Below are positions 25,363-34,083 of a stretch of 64,000 bases of DNA, in pieces (position 1 is the stretch's first letter; the number at the start of each line of letters is the position of its first letter). The translations under genes were made by a program, and so were the position numbers. Where the stretch lies: the NCBI GenBank assembly GCA_963814745.1, contig CAWFEA010000004.1:248001-312000 (forward strand), in the 5' to 3' direction. The stretch comes from CAWBRT01 sp963814745 (GTDB lineage Bacteria; Acidobacteriota; Terriglobia; Terriglobales; Acidobacteriaceae). Under the pieces are notes generated by a model. That model was not told where the DNA came from, did no database searches, and worked only from the letters and a program-made list of their open reading frames with translations.

Positions 25363-26220
25363 ATGCCGCAACAAGACCTACCCGTTTGGTTCATCACTGG
25401 TTGCTCGACCGGATTCGGTCGTGAATTGGCGAAGTTAGTGCTGGAACGCGGCTGGCGCGCCGTGGTGACGGCACGCAACCCGCAGCAGGTTCAGGATCTG
25501 GTGGCCGGAACCGGCGGCCGTGGACTCGCCCTCAAGTTGGACATCACCGACAAGGCTCAGATAACCGAGGCCGTGAAGCAAGCCGAGGCCGCTTTCGGCA
25601 AAATCGATGTGCTGGTGAACAATGCCGGCTTCGGCTACATGGCCGCGGTCGAGGAGGGCGAGGACGCCGAGTTTCGCGCCATGTTCGAGACCAACTTCTT
25701 CGGTCTGGTCGAGATGTGCCGCGCGGTTTTGCCGGGCATGCGGAAGCAACGGAGCGGGCACATCCTCAACATTTCTTCGATCGGCGGATTCGTCGGCTTC
25801 CCCGGCGTCAGCTACTACAATGCCACCAAGTTTGCTGTCGAGGGCCTCTCGGAAGGATTAGCAAAAGAGCTTGAGCCGCTCGGAATCAAGGTGGTGATCG
25901 TCGAGCCGGGGCCTTTCCGCACCGATTGGGCCGGGCGCTCGCTGAAGAAGCCTGCCGACGGAATTGAAGACTACGCGAAGACCGCGATTGCGCGCCGCCA
26001 AGCAATTTCGAGTGGCAGCGGCAAGCAGCCGGGCGATCCGGTTCGCGCCGCCGAGGCGATGATCGAAGTGGTGCAAGCGAAGAACCCGCCGCTGCGGCTG
26101 GTGCTGGGGCGCATGGCCCTGGAGACCGCCCGCAGCAAGCTCGACCTCGTGCGCCGCGATCTCGACACTTGGGAGAAGACGTCGCTCGGCGCCGATTTCC
26201 CTGCTCTGGCGGCTAAGTGA
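25363..26220 (+). CDS. Short-chain dehydrogenase/reductase (SDR family)
   Basis: A classical SDR of 285 residues: cofactor-binding TGCSTGFGRELAK at residue 12, the NNAGFGYMA motif near 86, the catalytic serine in ILNISSIGG (about 139) and the YYNATK pair (Tyr about 152, Lys about 156), then EPGPFRTDWAG. LDIT at position 60 and the ARN after the second strand (residue 38) suggest NADP(H) preference. The end overlaps the ABC ATPase start (GTGA), so it may be co-transcribed with the exporter. The substrate is not predictable. Confidence 0.87.
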   Translation: MPQQDLPVWFITGCSTGFGRELAKLVLERGWRAVVTARNPQQVQDLVAGTGGRGLALKLDITDKAQITEAVKQAEAAFGKIDVLVNNAGFGYMAAVEEGEDAEFRAMFETNFFGLVEMCRAVLPGMRKQRSGHILNISSIGGFVGFPGVSYYNATKFAVEGLSEGLAKELEPLGIKVVIVEPGPFRTDWAGRSLKKPADGIEDYAKTAIARRQAISSGSGKQPGDPVRAAEAMIEVVQAKNPPLRLVLGRMALETARSKLDLVRRDLDTWEKTSLGADFPALAAK

Positions 26221-26981
26221 GCGAGTTGCGCTCGACCGTCGCGCCCGCCAAGGCGCTGGCAGTCACCGGGCTCCGCAAGGTCTACGGCGACAAGGTCGCC
26301 GTAGACGGCGTCTCATTCGACGTGCGGCCGAAGGAGATCGTTGGCCTGCTCGGTCCGAACGGGGCCGGCAAGACGACCATCATCAACATGATTCTTGGGG
26401 TGCTCGAACCAAGCGCCGGGAGCGTTTGGATCGAAGCCATCGACTTGGCGGCCGATCGATCGCAGGCGCTGGCGCGCACCAACTTCGCCGCCGTCTACGC
26501 TCCCCTGCCCGGCAATCTCACGGTGTACGAGAATCTGCGAGTCTTCGGCCTGATCTATGGCGTGAAGCGCCTGGCGGAGCGCATCGCGAGCGTGCTGAAG
26601 CAATTCGATCTGGATCCGATTCGCAATCTCAAGTGCGGCGTGCTCTCTTCCGGCGAGCAAACCCGGGCATCGCTGGCCAAGGCCATGCTGAATAACCCGC
26701 ACCTGCTTCTTCTTGATGAGCCGACGGCTTCGCTCGACCCCGCTTCGGCGCGCGAAATCCGCGCCAAGATTCGCGACTGCGTCATGCAGGGCACTTGCGG
26801 GGTGCTGTGGACATCGCACAATATGCACGAAGTCGAGGAGGTCTGCGACCGCGTGCTCTTTCTCTCGCACGGCAAAATTCTTCTGGAAGGAGACCCCGAG
26901 ACGTTGCCGCGGGAGCACGGCAAGGCGAGTCTGGAGGAGCTGTTCATCACCGTGGCGCGCGAGCCGCTCACCCTGATTTAG
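26217..26981 (+). CDS. ABC transporter ATP-binding protein (ABC-2 exporter type)
   Basis: A 254-residue ATPase with Walker A GPNGAGKTT (about residue 42), Q-loop region replaced by AAVYAPLPGNLTVYENL, the signature LSSGEQTRASLAKAM where LSGGQ is common, Walker B LLLLDEPTAS, and the switch histidine WTSHNMHEVEEV. The start is a GTG that overlaps the SDR stop by four bases. Its permease starts only 213 bases later, with a MITE-like repeat in the gap. It probably powers export of a drug, polysaccharide or lipid with that permease. Confidence 0.87.
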   Translation: MSELRSTVAPAKALAVTGLRKVYGDKVAVDGVSFDVRPKEIVGLLGPNGAGKTTIINMILGVLEPSAGSVWIEAIDLAADRSQALARTNFAAVYAPLPGNLTVYENLRVFGLIYGVKRLAERIASVLKQFDLDPIRNLKCGVLSSGEQTRASLAKAMLNNPHLLLLDEPTASLDPASAREIRAKIRDCVMQGTCGVLWTSHNMHEVEEVCDRVLFLSHGKILLEGDPETLPREHGKASLEELFITVAREPLTLI

Positions 26982-27038
26982 ACTGGTTCCGCGAACTCCG
27001 GAGTAACATCGATTGTGAAACTATTTTAGGAGGGGGCG

Positions 27039-27172
27039 GAAAAAATGTCTTGAAGTGTCATCCTGAGGTTGCGCCGACTTTGCGCGACCGAAGGACCTGC
27101 TTTGCTTTCGGCAGGCGCAAACAGCGGATCCTTCGCTTCGCTCAGGATGACACTCTCGAAGAACACTTTTTT
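27039..27172. repeat. MITE-like TGTCATCCTGAG element inside the ABC operon (copy A)
   Basis: The arms TGTCATCCTGAG (27056-27067) and CTCAGGATGACA (27141-27152) are perfect inverses, and weaker pairing goes out to GGAAAAAATGTCTTGAAG on the left and its approximate inverse to about 27172. The centre has the usual 'TTTGCG..GACCGAAGGA..CTGC' text. It fills most of the gap between the ATPase and permease genes and ends about 20 bases before the permease ATG. Copies B (34084-34316) and C (57740-57898) belong to the same family. Confidence 0.65.
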
Positions 27173-27194
27173 CAACAGCATTGTAGGCAGCGCT

Positions 27195-27998
27195 ATGTTT
27201 CTCAGCCGCACCTCAGCTATTCTGCTTCGCCAGTTCTATCTCATGCGCGGGAGTCCCTCGCGGGTATTGCCGACGTTCGTCTGGGTTGCCATTGACATGG
27301 TTTTGTGGGGATTCATCACCAAGTACCTGAACGCGGTGACCGCGTCGGGTATTAACTTCGTTCCCACCCTGCTGGGCGCGGTTCTCCTGTGGGATTTTTT
27401 TACCCGCGTGATGCAGGGAGTGACGATGACGTTCTTCGAGGATGTCTGGTCGCGCAACTTCCTCAATATCTTTGCGACGCCGCTTACCATCACGGAGTAC
27501 GTTGGCGGTCTGGTGCTCTCGAGCACCGCATCCAGCCTCGTCGGACTTGCCGTAATGCTGGTGTTGGCAACGGTTTGTTTTGGGCTTTCCTTCTTCGCTT
27601 ACGGCATCCTCCTGGTGCCGTTTCTGCTCGTGCTGTTTCTCTTCGGGATCGCTTTCGGCATCGTCGGCAGCGGGTTGGTTCTGCGCTTCGGCCCGGCGGC
27701 GGAGTGGTTCATCTGGCCGATTCCCGCCATGCTTTCGCCCTTTGCCGGCGTCTTTTATCCGCTCTCTACACTTCCCTGGTGGATGCGCGCGGTCTCGCGT
27801 ATCCTGCCGCCTTCCTATGTATTCGAGGGAATTCGCGCGATTGTTTCGGGGGGCACGGTTTCCGGAGTAGCTCTGCTGTGGGGCGGATGCCTTGCCGTGA
27901 TCTACGTCCTGCTGGCCGGCTGGTTCTTCACTGGCATGTTTAGGCATGCGGTGCGAACCGGACTGATCGCCCGTTACAGCGCCGAAACCATCAGTTAA
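27195..27998 (+). CDS. ABC-2 type transporter permease
   Basis: 267 residues with about six membrane segments: VLPTFVWVAIDMVLWGFI, FVPTLLGAVLLWDFFTR, LVLSSTASSLVGLAVMLVLA, YGILLVPFLLVLFLFGIAFG, WFIWPIPAMLSPFAGVFYP and LLWGGCLAVIYVLLAGWFF. PLSTLPWWMRAVSRILPPSYVFEGIR is the usual ABC-2 loop before the last helix. The ATG at 27195 is chosen since the frame to 27069 runs through the repeat element. The ribosome site is poor (GTAGGC). It forms an exporter with the preceding ATPase. Confidence 0.85.
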   Translation: MFLSRTSAILLRQFYLMRGSPSRVLPTFVWVAIDMVLWGFITKYLNAVTASGINFVPTLLGAVLLWDFFTRVMQGVTMTFFEDVWSRNFLNIFATPLTITEYVGGLVLSSTASSLVGLAVMLVLATVCFGLSFFAYGILLVPFLLVLFLFGIAFGIVGSGLVLRFGPAAEWFIWPIPAMLSPFAGVFYPLSTLPWWMRAVSRILPPSYVFEGIRAIVSGGTVSGVALLWGGCLAVIYVLLAGWFFTGMFRHAVRTGLIARYSAETIS

Positions 27999-28001
27999 AG
28001 C

Positions 28002-28960
28002 TCATTTCGCGGTAGAGCTGTTTTGCAGCAGTTCGCGGCCCATGGCGACTTTGGCGCGCAGCCGCCTCCACTCCCAATTGATATTGCGCCGCATCACATC
28101 GACGTGCTCCGCCTCCAGGTGGCGGAAGCGGCCTTGCAAGTTGAGATACTCCGTCACGTCCGTAAACGCCGGCTCGTGATTGATCGTGTATTCCACTCCC
28201 CGCTCGACTTCGTAGAGCGGAAACACGCCGCTTTCAACCGCCAGGCGAGCGATCTTTACCGAGTATCGCTCTTCCGATTTATGTCCCGTCGGGCACGACA
28301 CCCAGAGATGAATGAATTTCGCTCCGCCCATCGCCTTTGCCTTGTTCAGCTTGCGCAGGAAATCCTCCGGGTAGGCAATGGATGCGGTCGCGGCGTAGGG
28401 AATCCGGTGCTCGGCCAGGATGCCGACGATGTCCTTCTTGGGCTCCGGCTTCGGCGAATCGGCGGGCGTCGTCATCGTCCACGCCGCATAGGGCGTGGCG
28501 GAAGAGCGCTGGATGCCGGTGTTCATATAGGCTTCATTGTCGTAGCAAACGTAGATGATGTTATCGTTGCGCTCAACTGCCCCGGATAAAGCCTGGAGAC
28601 CGATATCGAAGGTGCCGCCGTCTCCAGCCCAGGCCACCACATTGACGTCATGCTTTCCCTGCGCGTCGAGCCCGGCGCGAATTCCGCGGCCGAAACGGCG
28701 GTGGTGGCAAAGGCGACTTCCAGCACCGGCACCTTAAGCGGCGCAAACGGATAGGGCCCGTTGAGAGTGCCCCAGCAGCCCGCCGGGATCGCCATGATCG
28801 TGTTTTCTCCGAACGCCTTGAGCGCGATTCGCATGCCAAGGGTGGCGCCGCATCCGGGACATCCAAAGTGGCCGGAGTGCATCAGCTCCCGCTCAGGGAG
28901 GTGCAAGTTCACTGGATCATATTTTGTTTGCATGACGTCCATCGACCTATCTGGCTTCAT
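28002..28960 (-). pseudogene. porB: 2-oxoacid:ferredoxin oxidoreductase beta subunit (PorB), frameshifted
   Basis: This is the ThDP-binding subunit of a pyruvate/2-ketoisovalerate:ferredoxin oxidoreductase. The N-terminal part (from 28960) has HFGCPGCGATLGMRIALKAFG and PAGCWGTLNG. The C-terminal part in another frame has VVAWAGDGGTFDIGLQALSGAVERNDNIIYVCYDNEAYMNTG, the ThDP-Mg site. The two halves join if one base is restored in the GGCCGCGG stretch at about 28684-28690: ...TTAVSAA then GIRAGLDAQGKHDVN. The full protein would be about 318 residues, the normal size. It may be a real disruption or an assembly indel. It is the last gene of the operon, behind the gamma, delta and alpha genes. Confidence 0.82.
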
Positions 28961-28985
28961 CGCGGCTGATTTATTTCGTCGTGGC

Positions 28986-30185
28986 CTATTTCGTCACCGC
29001 GCAGGGCTCGGCTTCCACCGCTGCTTCTTCCGGCAATGCCTTCCACCAGGTAACCGGCTCCAACCCCTCGCCCTCGAATGACTGGAGCAGCATCTGTTCA
29101 ATGTCCTCCGGAGTGATATCGGCGCCGCCCAGGCCGGCGATGATGCCTCTCATCGGCGGACGCTCCGCCGGCGGCAGCTCGTAGAGCGCGGACTTGGTCT
29201 CCTGATAATAAATTCCGTGATGTCCGAACGAGCAATTGCGGTCCAGCACCACCACCATCTGCTTTCCGGCCAGCGCCCGCCGCAGCGCATCCGCCGGAAA
29301 CGGCCGGAAGACGCGCAGCCTGAGCAAACCGGCGGCTATGCCGCGTTCACGAAGCGCATCGATTGCGATCCGGGCAGTCATTGCCGGCGTGCTGCTGGCC
29401 ACCAGCACCAGTTCGGCATCGTGCAGCCGGTATTCCTCAATTACGTCATAGCTGCGGCCGGTAAGTTCACCCCATTGCCGGCCCACATCCGCCCAAACTT
29501 CGAGCGCCTGCTGGTGGGCAAGCTGAATCTTCCGGCGGAATGCCGTGTAGGTCTCGGGGTCGCTCAGTCCTCCGATGGTCATGGGCCGGGCAGGGTCGAG
29601 CAGGTACGGCAATTTCACCGGGCTAATGAAACCCTCCACCATGCTCGCCTCTGGTATATCCACGTTCTCAAAGGTGTGCGAAAGCAGGAAGCCGTCCAAC
29701 ACCACCATGCACGGCAGCAGCACCCGCTGCGAAACTTCATAGGCTTGAACCACCGAATCGAACGCCTCCTGCGCCGACTGGCAATAGATCTGCATCCAGC
29801 CGGTATCGCGTTGCGCAAGCGAGTCGGTCTGCTCGGTAAACAGGCACCATGGCGAACCAAGGGCGCGATTGACATTCACCATCACGATGGGAAGGCGCGA
29901 ACCGGCGGCCCAGTGCAGAACCTCGTGCATGTAAGCCAAGCCCTGCGACGAGGTTGCGGTGAAGGTTCGCGCGCCTACCGAGGCGGCCGCAATACAGGCG
30001 GCCATCGCCGAGTGTTCCGATTCCACCTTGATGAACCGCGCGTCCAGCCGTCCCTCCGCCACCATATCCGCAAGCTCTTCAATGATGGTGGTCTGGGGCG
30101 TGATCGGGTACGCCGAGATGACCTGCGCGCCAGCCATCTGCACGGCGCGCACCACGGCCCCGTTTCCCTTCAGCAGCGTTCTCAT
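28986..30185 (-). CDS. porA: 2-oxoacid:ferredoxin oxidoreductase alpha subunit (PorA)
   Basis: The 399-residue protein is the alpha subunit of the four-subunit POR/VOR type. SAYPITPQTTIIEELA (about residue 25), VESEHSAMAACIAAASVGARTFTATSSQGLAYMHEVL (about 53-90) and the FTEQTDSLAQRDTGWMQIYC region (about 115) are standard, and the transketolase C-terminal domain follows (VLVASSTPAMTARIAIDALRERG, then VVLDRNCSFGHHG). It starts with ATGA overlapping the stop of the delta-fusion gene. The complex oxidatively decarboxylates a 2-oxo acid with CoA, yielding acyl-CoA and reduced ferredoxin, in the cytoplasm. Confidence 0.88.
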   Translation of the reverse strand: MRTLLKGNGAVVRAVQMAGAQVISAYPITPQTTIIEELADMVAEGRLDARFIKVESEHSAMAACIAAASVGARTFTATSSQGLAYMHEVLHWAAGSRLPIVMVNVNRALGSPWCLFTEQTDSLAQRDTGWMQIYCQSAQEAFDSVVQAYEVSQRVLLPCMVVLDGFLLSHTFENVDIPEASMVEGFISPVKLPYLLDPARPMTIGGLSDPETYTAFRRKIQLAHQQALEVWADVGRQWGELTGRSYDVIEEYRLHDAELVLVASSTPAMTARIAIDALRERGIAAGLLRLRVFRPFPADALRRALAGKQMVVVLDRNCSFGHHGIYYQETKSALYELPPAERPPMRGIIAGLGGADITPEDIEQMLLQSFEGEGLEPVTWWKALPEEAAVEAEPCAVTK

Positions 30186-31864
30186 CGGGTCACCTCCTCA
30201 AGCCTCATCGCGCCGCGCGGACACTCTTCCACACATATCCCGCAGCCCTTGCAGTGGGTGGAGTCGATGGTGAATCCGGCCCCCTGCGAGTCGCGACGAA
30301 CCGCCACGTCCGGACACCATGAATAGCAATTCAAGCAGCCGTTGCAGGTGCCGCACAGCAAACAGCGGCGCGCTTCGCTCAAGATCGACTCCAGCGCGAA
30401 TCCCTGGACGATCTCGGCAAACGAGCGCGGCGGCTGCTCGCCATTCAGCCTGGTAATTCCGGGACGCGATGCGGGCGCGAAATAGGCGGGGTTCAGGTAC
30501 TCGGGACCGGCCACCAACGCGGTGTTGAGCTGGCGCGGCAACAGGCTCTCGAGCGTGGGCTCGTCCGCTGCGGCGTTGCCGTGCAGATAGCTGTTGACGA
30601 GGGCGGCAATCCGCCGGCCTGATCCAACCGCGGCCGCAACCGTGCCCTCACCGGTCGAGGCGTCACCGGCAAGAAAAATTCCATCTCGACTTTGCTTTGC
30701 GTTTCCTGTCGCTGGCGCCAGGAAACCAAGATCCGCCGTCTCGCCAATCGCGACCACGATCCCGGCAAACGGAAGCCGGAACTCGGAGCCGGGAATCGGC
30801 ACCGGCCGGGGTCGTCCCGAGGCATCCGCTTCGCCCAGTTGCATCCGGCGGCACTCGATCCCGGCGACGGCGTCGTCCTCGATAACCACGGCGACCGGCG
30901 CCGCGAGAAATTGAAAACCCACACCTTCGCGTTTGGCCTCTTCGACTTCCGAGGCTATGGCCGGCATCTCCGTTTCACTTCGCCGGTAGACAATGGTAGG
31001 ACTCGCGCCCAAGCGCAAGAGCGAGCGCGCCACATCGATGGCGGTGTTTCCGCCGCCGATGACCGCGACCGCCGACGGAAGCGCGGGAGCCTCTCCGGAA
31101 AGAATCCGCTCCAGCAATTCGACCCCGTCGTAGATATGCCGGTGGTTGCTCCCCGGCACTTCAAAAGCTCGCGATTCGTGCAATCCGACCGCCACGATGA
31201 CAGCGTCGAATCTGCTGCCGAGGTCCTCGAACCTGATGTCGTGCCCGATGCGAACGCCCTGGTTGAACTTCACCCCCGCCCGCTCGATCGATTCGACCTC
31301 ACGGTCGAGTATTTCCTTGGGCAGACGATAGTCGGGAATGCCGGTGCGCAGGTAGCCTCCCGGCTGCGGCTTTTCGTCGAAAACTTCTACTGCGTGCCCT
31401 TTGAGCACCAGCGCGTAGGCGGCGGTAATTCCCGCCGGACCCGCGCCGACGACGGCAACCTTGCGGCCGCTTGGCGGAAGCGGCTGCGGGGCGGTCTGCT
31501 CGCTCAGCAAGAGATCGCCGAGAAAACGTTCGATCATGTGAATCGCGATGGCGCCGCCGAGCGGGTCGCGATTGCACTGGCCCTCACAAAAATGGGGACA
31601 GACCCGGCCGAGGGTCGCGGGCAAGGGATTGCTGGCGCGCAGCAACCGCGCCGCTCCGTCGAGGTCTCCGCCGGCCAGCAGCAGGATAATTCCGGAAATA
31701 TCGTTTCCCGCCGGGCAGGCGTGCGAGCAGGGCGGAAGCTTGTCCTCGTAACGCGGCTCCACGGATTTCCAGGTGCCGGTGTTGATGTCGCTCGTCGGAC
31801 GCGTGGCGCAGGCCGTGATCGGAAGATCTTCAAGCGATTTTGGCTGGGGCGTGGACATCTTCAT
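30182..31864 (-). CDS. Fusion of GltD-like FAD/NAD(P) oxidoreductase with PorD-type 2[4Fe-4S] ferredoxin (560 aa)
   Basis: Domains in order: a helical Fe-S domain as in GltD/DPYD (PCSHACPAGNDISG about residue 45; CPHFCEGQCNRDPLGGAIAIHMIERF about 88), a FAD-binding fold (KVAVVGAGPAGITAAYALVLKG about 131, GYLRTGIPDYRLPKEILDREV), an NAD(P) fold (VAVIGGGNTAIDVARSLLRLG about 264), FAD closure (FLAGDASTGEGTVAAAVGSGRRIA about 397) and a C-terminal bacterial ferredoxin domain (CLLCGTCNGCLNCYSWCPDVA, HCKGCGICVEECPRGAMRL). It lies between gamma and alpha genes with ATGA overlaps on both sides, thus replacing the usual small PorD. It should link the ferredoxin-type enzyme to NAD(P)H. Confidence 0.85.
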   Translation of the reverse strand: MKMSTPQPKSLEDLPITACATRPTSDINTGTWKSVEPRYEDKLPPCSHACPAGNDISGIILLLAGGDLDGAARLLRASNPLPATLGRVCPHFCEGQCNRDPLGGAIAIHMIERFLGDLLLSEQTAPQPLPPSGRKVAVVGAGPAGITAAYALVLKGHAVEVFDEKPQPGGYLRTGIPDYRLPKEILDREVESIERAGVKFNQGVRIGHDIRFEDLGSRFDAVIVAVGLHESRAFEVPGSNHRHIYDGVELLERILSGEAPALPSAVAVIGGGNTAIDVARSLLRLGASPTIVYRRSETEMPAIASEVEEAKREGVGFQFLAAPVAVVIEDDAVAGIECRRMQLGEADASGRPRPVPIPGSEFRLPFAGIVVAIGETADLGFLAPATGNAKQSRDGIFLAGDASTGEGTVAAAVGSGRRIAALVNSYLHGNAAADEPTLESLLPRQLNTALVAGPEYLNPAYFAPASRPGITRLNGEQPPRSFAEIVQGFALESILSEARRCLLCGTCNGCLNCYSWCPDVAVRRDSQGAGFTIDSTHCKGCGICVEECPRGAMRLEEVTR

Positions 31865-32475
31865 GCCTCCGATATGACCGCCGCTTGCGGGGTTCGCGGC
31901 AAGCCTGCATTGGGCTCGCCCGTTCTGCGGAGGCTGCGCGCGCCTTCCATGGCGGCGGCGACGTTCTCCTCCGCTTTGATCGGAACGGAGCAGCGCACCG
32001 CCTCGGCCAGGTTGTCGAGGCTCGCCATCCCGGTCAGGCTGACAACAGCTCCGGCCACGGTGGTGTTGACGATGGGAGCGGTTGCGGACCCGAGCTTATG
32101 CCTGCGGGCAATCGCCGAACCGTCCACCGTGGCGACCGCAAACCCTGCCAGTCCGGCAAACTCGGAGGGATCGCGCGGCGAGTTAATCAACACCCAGCCC
32201 CCGGCTTTCAGTCCGGCGCAGACATCGTCCAGGCCCAGGGTGATAAGACCCTGATCGAGAACGATGACTCCGTCGGGGCGGTAGATTTCCGACCGCACCA
32301 GAACCGGCGAATGGTCTACGCGCAAAAAAGCGCGCACCGGAGCGCCACGCCGCTCCGAGCCAAAAGAGGGAAACGCCTGCACATACATTTGTTCTCGAAA
32401 AGCCGCCTCGGCCAGAATCTGCGAGGCAATCACCGCGCCCTGGCCGCCACGACCGTGAATCCGGATTTCGATCAT
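31861..32475 (-). CDS. porG: 2-oxoacid:acceptor oxidoreductase gamma subunit (PorG)
   Basis: A 204-residue gamma subunit. It begins MIEIRIHGRGGQGAVIASQILAEAA, the family hallmark, followed by PSFGSERRGAPVRAFLRV (about residue 42) and NTTVAGAVVSLTGM (about 145), as usual. GGAG lies seven bases before the ATG. The last bases overlap the next gene as ATGA. It is the first gene of the gamma-delta-alpha-beta operon. The C-terminal 25 residues (ARSLRRTGEPNAGLPRTPQ...) look like a lineage-specific tail. Confidence 0.87.
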   Translation of the reverse strand: MIEIRIHGRGGQGAVIASQILAEAAFREQMYVQAFPSFGSERRGAPVRAFLRVDHSPVLVRSEIYRPDGVIVLDQGLITLGLDDVCAGLKAGGWVLINSPRDPSEFAGLAGFAVATVDGSAIARRHKLGSATAPIVNTTVAGAVVSLTGMASLDNLAEAVRCSVPIKAEENVAAAMEGARSLRRTGEPNAGLPRTPQAAVISEA

Positions 32476-32541
32476 CGTGCACTCCAGCTTCCGTCCCGAG
32501 CCGCTGTCGCCCGGCCTTGCTCCCGGGGGTTCAGTCCGGCA

Positions 32542-33873
32542 TCAGATTCCCGCGGCCGAGCGCGCCAGGCGAGCGGCGGGAACCGACTTAGGCGTACGGA
32601 TAAACGCCGCGGCAATGACTCCGGCCGCCACGCAAGAACACAGGAAATACCATCCGGAAGAGTAGTCTTTCTGGCCGTTCTGCACCACCACCAGGGCGGC
32701 GAAAATCTTGGCCGAGAAGGCCGCTGAAAAATACCCGATGCCGTTGACGAATCCCATCGCCTTGCCATAAACCTCGGGGGTGAAGATCTCGGCCGGCACG
32801 GCCAGGAACGGACCCCATGCCATGTTGCCAAAGAATCCCATGCCGCACAAGGCAATGGCCAGCAGGGTTTGATTCGCCGTTTGCAGCGTCCCCATCAGCA
32901 GAATGAAAGGCGCCAACCCGAGGAAGCAGGCAATGATCATGATGCGCCGGTTGCCGTGGAATACCTTGTCCGACAGGTAAGAGGAGAGGAAACTGCCACA
33001 AGCGCCCGCCAGGAAATACAACGAATTCCACCAGCCCATGGTTGCCAGCTTGAACTTAAAGACGTCCGACAGGTAGAGCGGAATCCAAACCATCGCCCCC
33101 CAGAACGTCAACTGCATGACGATGTCAACGACGCAAACCGCCAGGTAGCTGCGGTTTTTGAAAAAGTCTCCGAACGAAATGCTGTCCTTGGCAAGAATCT
33201 GCTTTTGCGAGTCCTGGTAGTTGCCCTGCTTGAGCGTGCCCTTGGCGAGTTCGTCGCGATAGGAGTAGTCCAGCTCTTCCGGCGTAATTTTGCGATATTG
33301 CTCCGGCCGGTCGAAGATCAGGAAAGTGATGGCAAACAGCGGAATGATGCCCAGCGCGGCGGTCACGAAAAAAACCAGCCGCCAGCTGCCCGTGTAGGTC
33401 GCCAGTTGCGTGGCCAAAACGCTTGCCCAGGCCGGGGTCAGAATCCAGGACCAGGAAAGCAGCGCCTGCGCCCGGGCCCGGCCTTCTTTGTTGAACCAAC
33501 GCATCAGGATGCGTGCCGACGGCACATATTCGGTTCCCACCATGACTCCGAAAATCGCCATGCGGAGCAGGTACTCCTGGCGGCTGTGCAGGATGCCCAT
33601 CCAGGCGGTCATGATCGACCAGGCGACCACTGAGAAAAGCAAAATGCGCTTGGCGCCGAAGCGATCCGTCAACCATCCCGATACGTATTGCGCCGGCCCG
33701 TAGAACAGCATCATCAGGAATGCGCCGGTCCCAATATCCACCGTGCTCAGGCCTATATCCTTGGCGATGGCTGGATTGAGAACATTCGTTTTTACGCGGT
33801 CCAGGTATTGAATGCTGTAGGCGAAGAACAGGGTGAACGCCACAATCCAACGATAGGGGATGCGCTTCGGCAT
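32542..33873 (-). CDS. MFS transporter, anion:cation symporter (ACS) type
   Basis: A 443-residue MFS permease with twelve predicted helices. AYSIQYLDRVKTNVLNPAIAKDIGLS in helix 1 and SGWLTDRFGAKRILLFSVVAWS (motif A) match the ACS family (glucarate, hexuronate, tartrate, phthalate transporters), as do ARILMRWFNKEGRARAQALL and the MAWGPFLAVPAEIFTPEVYGKAMGFVNG stretch in the second half. The ATG at 33873 has GGGAG seven bases upstream. The open frame to 33960 is not needed. It precedes the 2-oxoacid oxidoreductase operon on the same strand, so it may import the acid that feeds it. Confidence 0.86.
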   Translation of the reverse strand: MPKRIPYRWIVAFTLFFAYSIQYLDRVKTNVLNPAIAKDIGLSTVDIGTGAFLMMLFYGPAQYVSGWLTDRFGAKRILLFSVVAWSIMTAWMGILHSRQEYLLRMAIFGVMVGTEYVPSARILMRWFNKEGRARAQALLSWSWILTPAWASVLATQLATYTGSWRLVFFVTAALGIIPLFAITFLIFDRPEQYRKITPEELDYSYRDELAKGTLKQGNYQDSQKQILAKDSISFGDFFKNRSYLAVCVVDIVMQLTFWGAMVWIPLYLSDVFKFKLATMGWWNSLYFLAGACGSFLSSYLSDKVFHGNRRIMIIACFLGLAPFILLMGTLQTANQTLLAIALCGMGFFGNMAWGPFLAVPAEIFTPEVYGKAMGFVNGIGYFSAAFSAKIFAALVVVQNGQKDYSSGWYFLCSCVAAGVIAAAFIRTPKSVPAARLARSAAGI

Positions 33874-33987
33874 TGGTGTCTCCCGATTGGCGGAAATCTG
33901 ATATATACACCAATACTGCCCGGGCCGGAAATGAAAAAGCCGCCGGGCGGCAGGCGGCATCGGAACTTAGCACTCGGGTGTCAGGGA

Positions 33988-34083
33988 TTAAGGCGCGGTG
34001 ACCTCGACTGCGCCAACGAGGTTCCCGTGCGCGCGCCACAGCGGCACATCTTCCGGCGGGGCCTCGCGGACGATCAACTTCAG
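33988..34083 (-). pseudogene. Possible 3' remnant of an unidentified gene, cut by a repeat element
   Basis: Directly next to the left end of repeat copy B, the minus strand reads about 32 codons (LKLIVREAPPEDVPLWRAHGN and on) up to a TAA at 33990-33988. The frame is closed by a TGA inside the repeat, so there is no start. The amino-acid mix looks coding-like, but I do not recognise it. It may be the tail of a gene that was interrupted and then lost. Confidence 0.25.

Noticed and set aside
28660..28700. Programmed frameshift in porB
   Set aside because: No slippery heptamer, stop-codon pausing site or stimulating structure is apparent, and comparable shifts occur in five other genes, so a common technical or decay cause is more likely.
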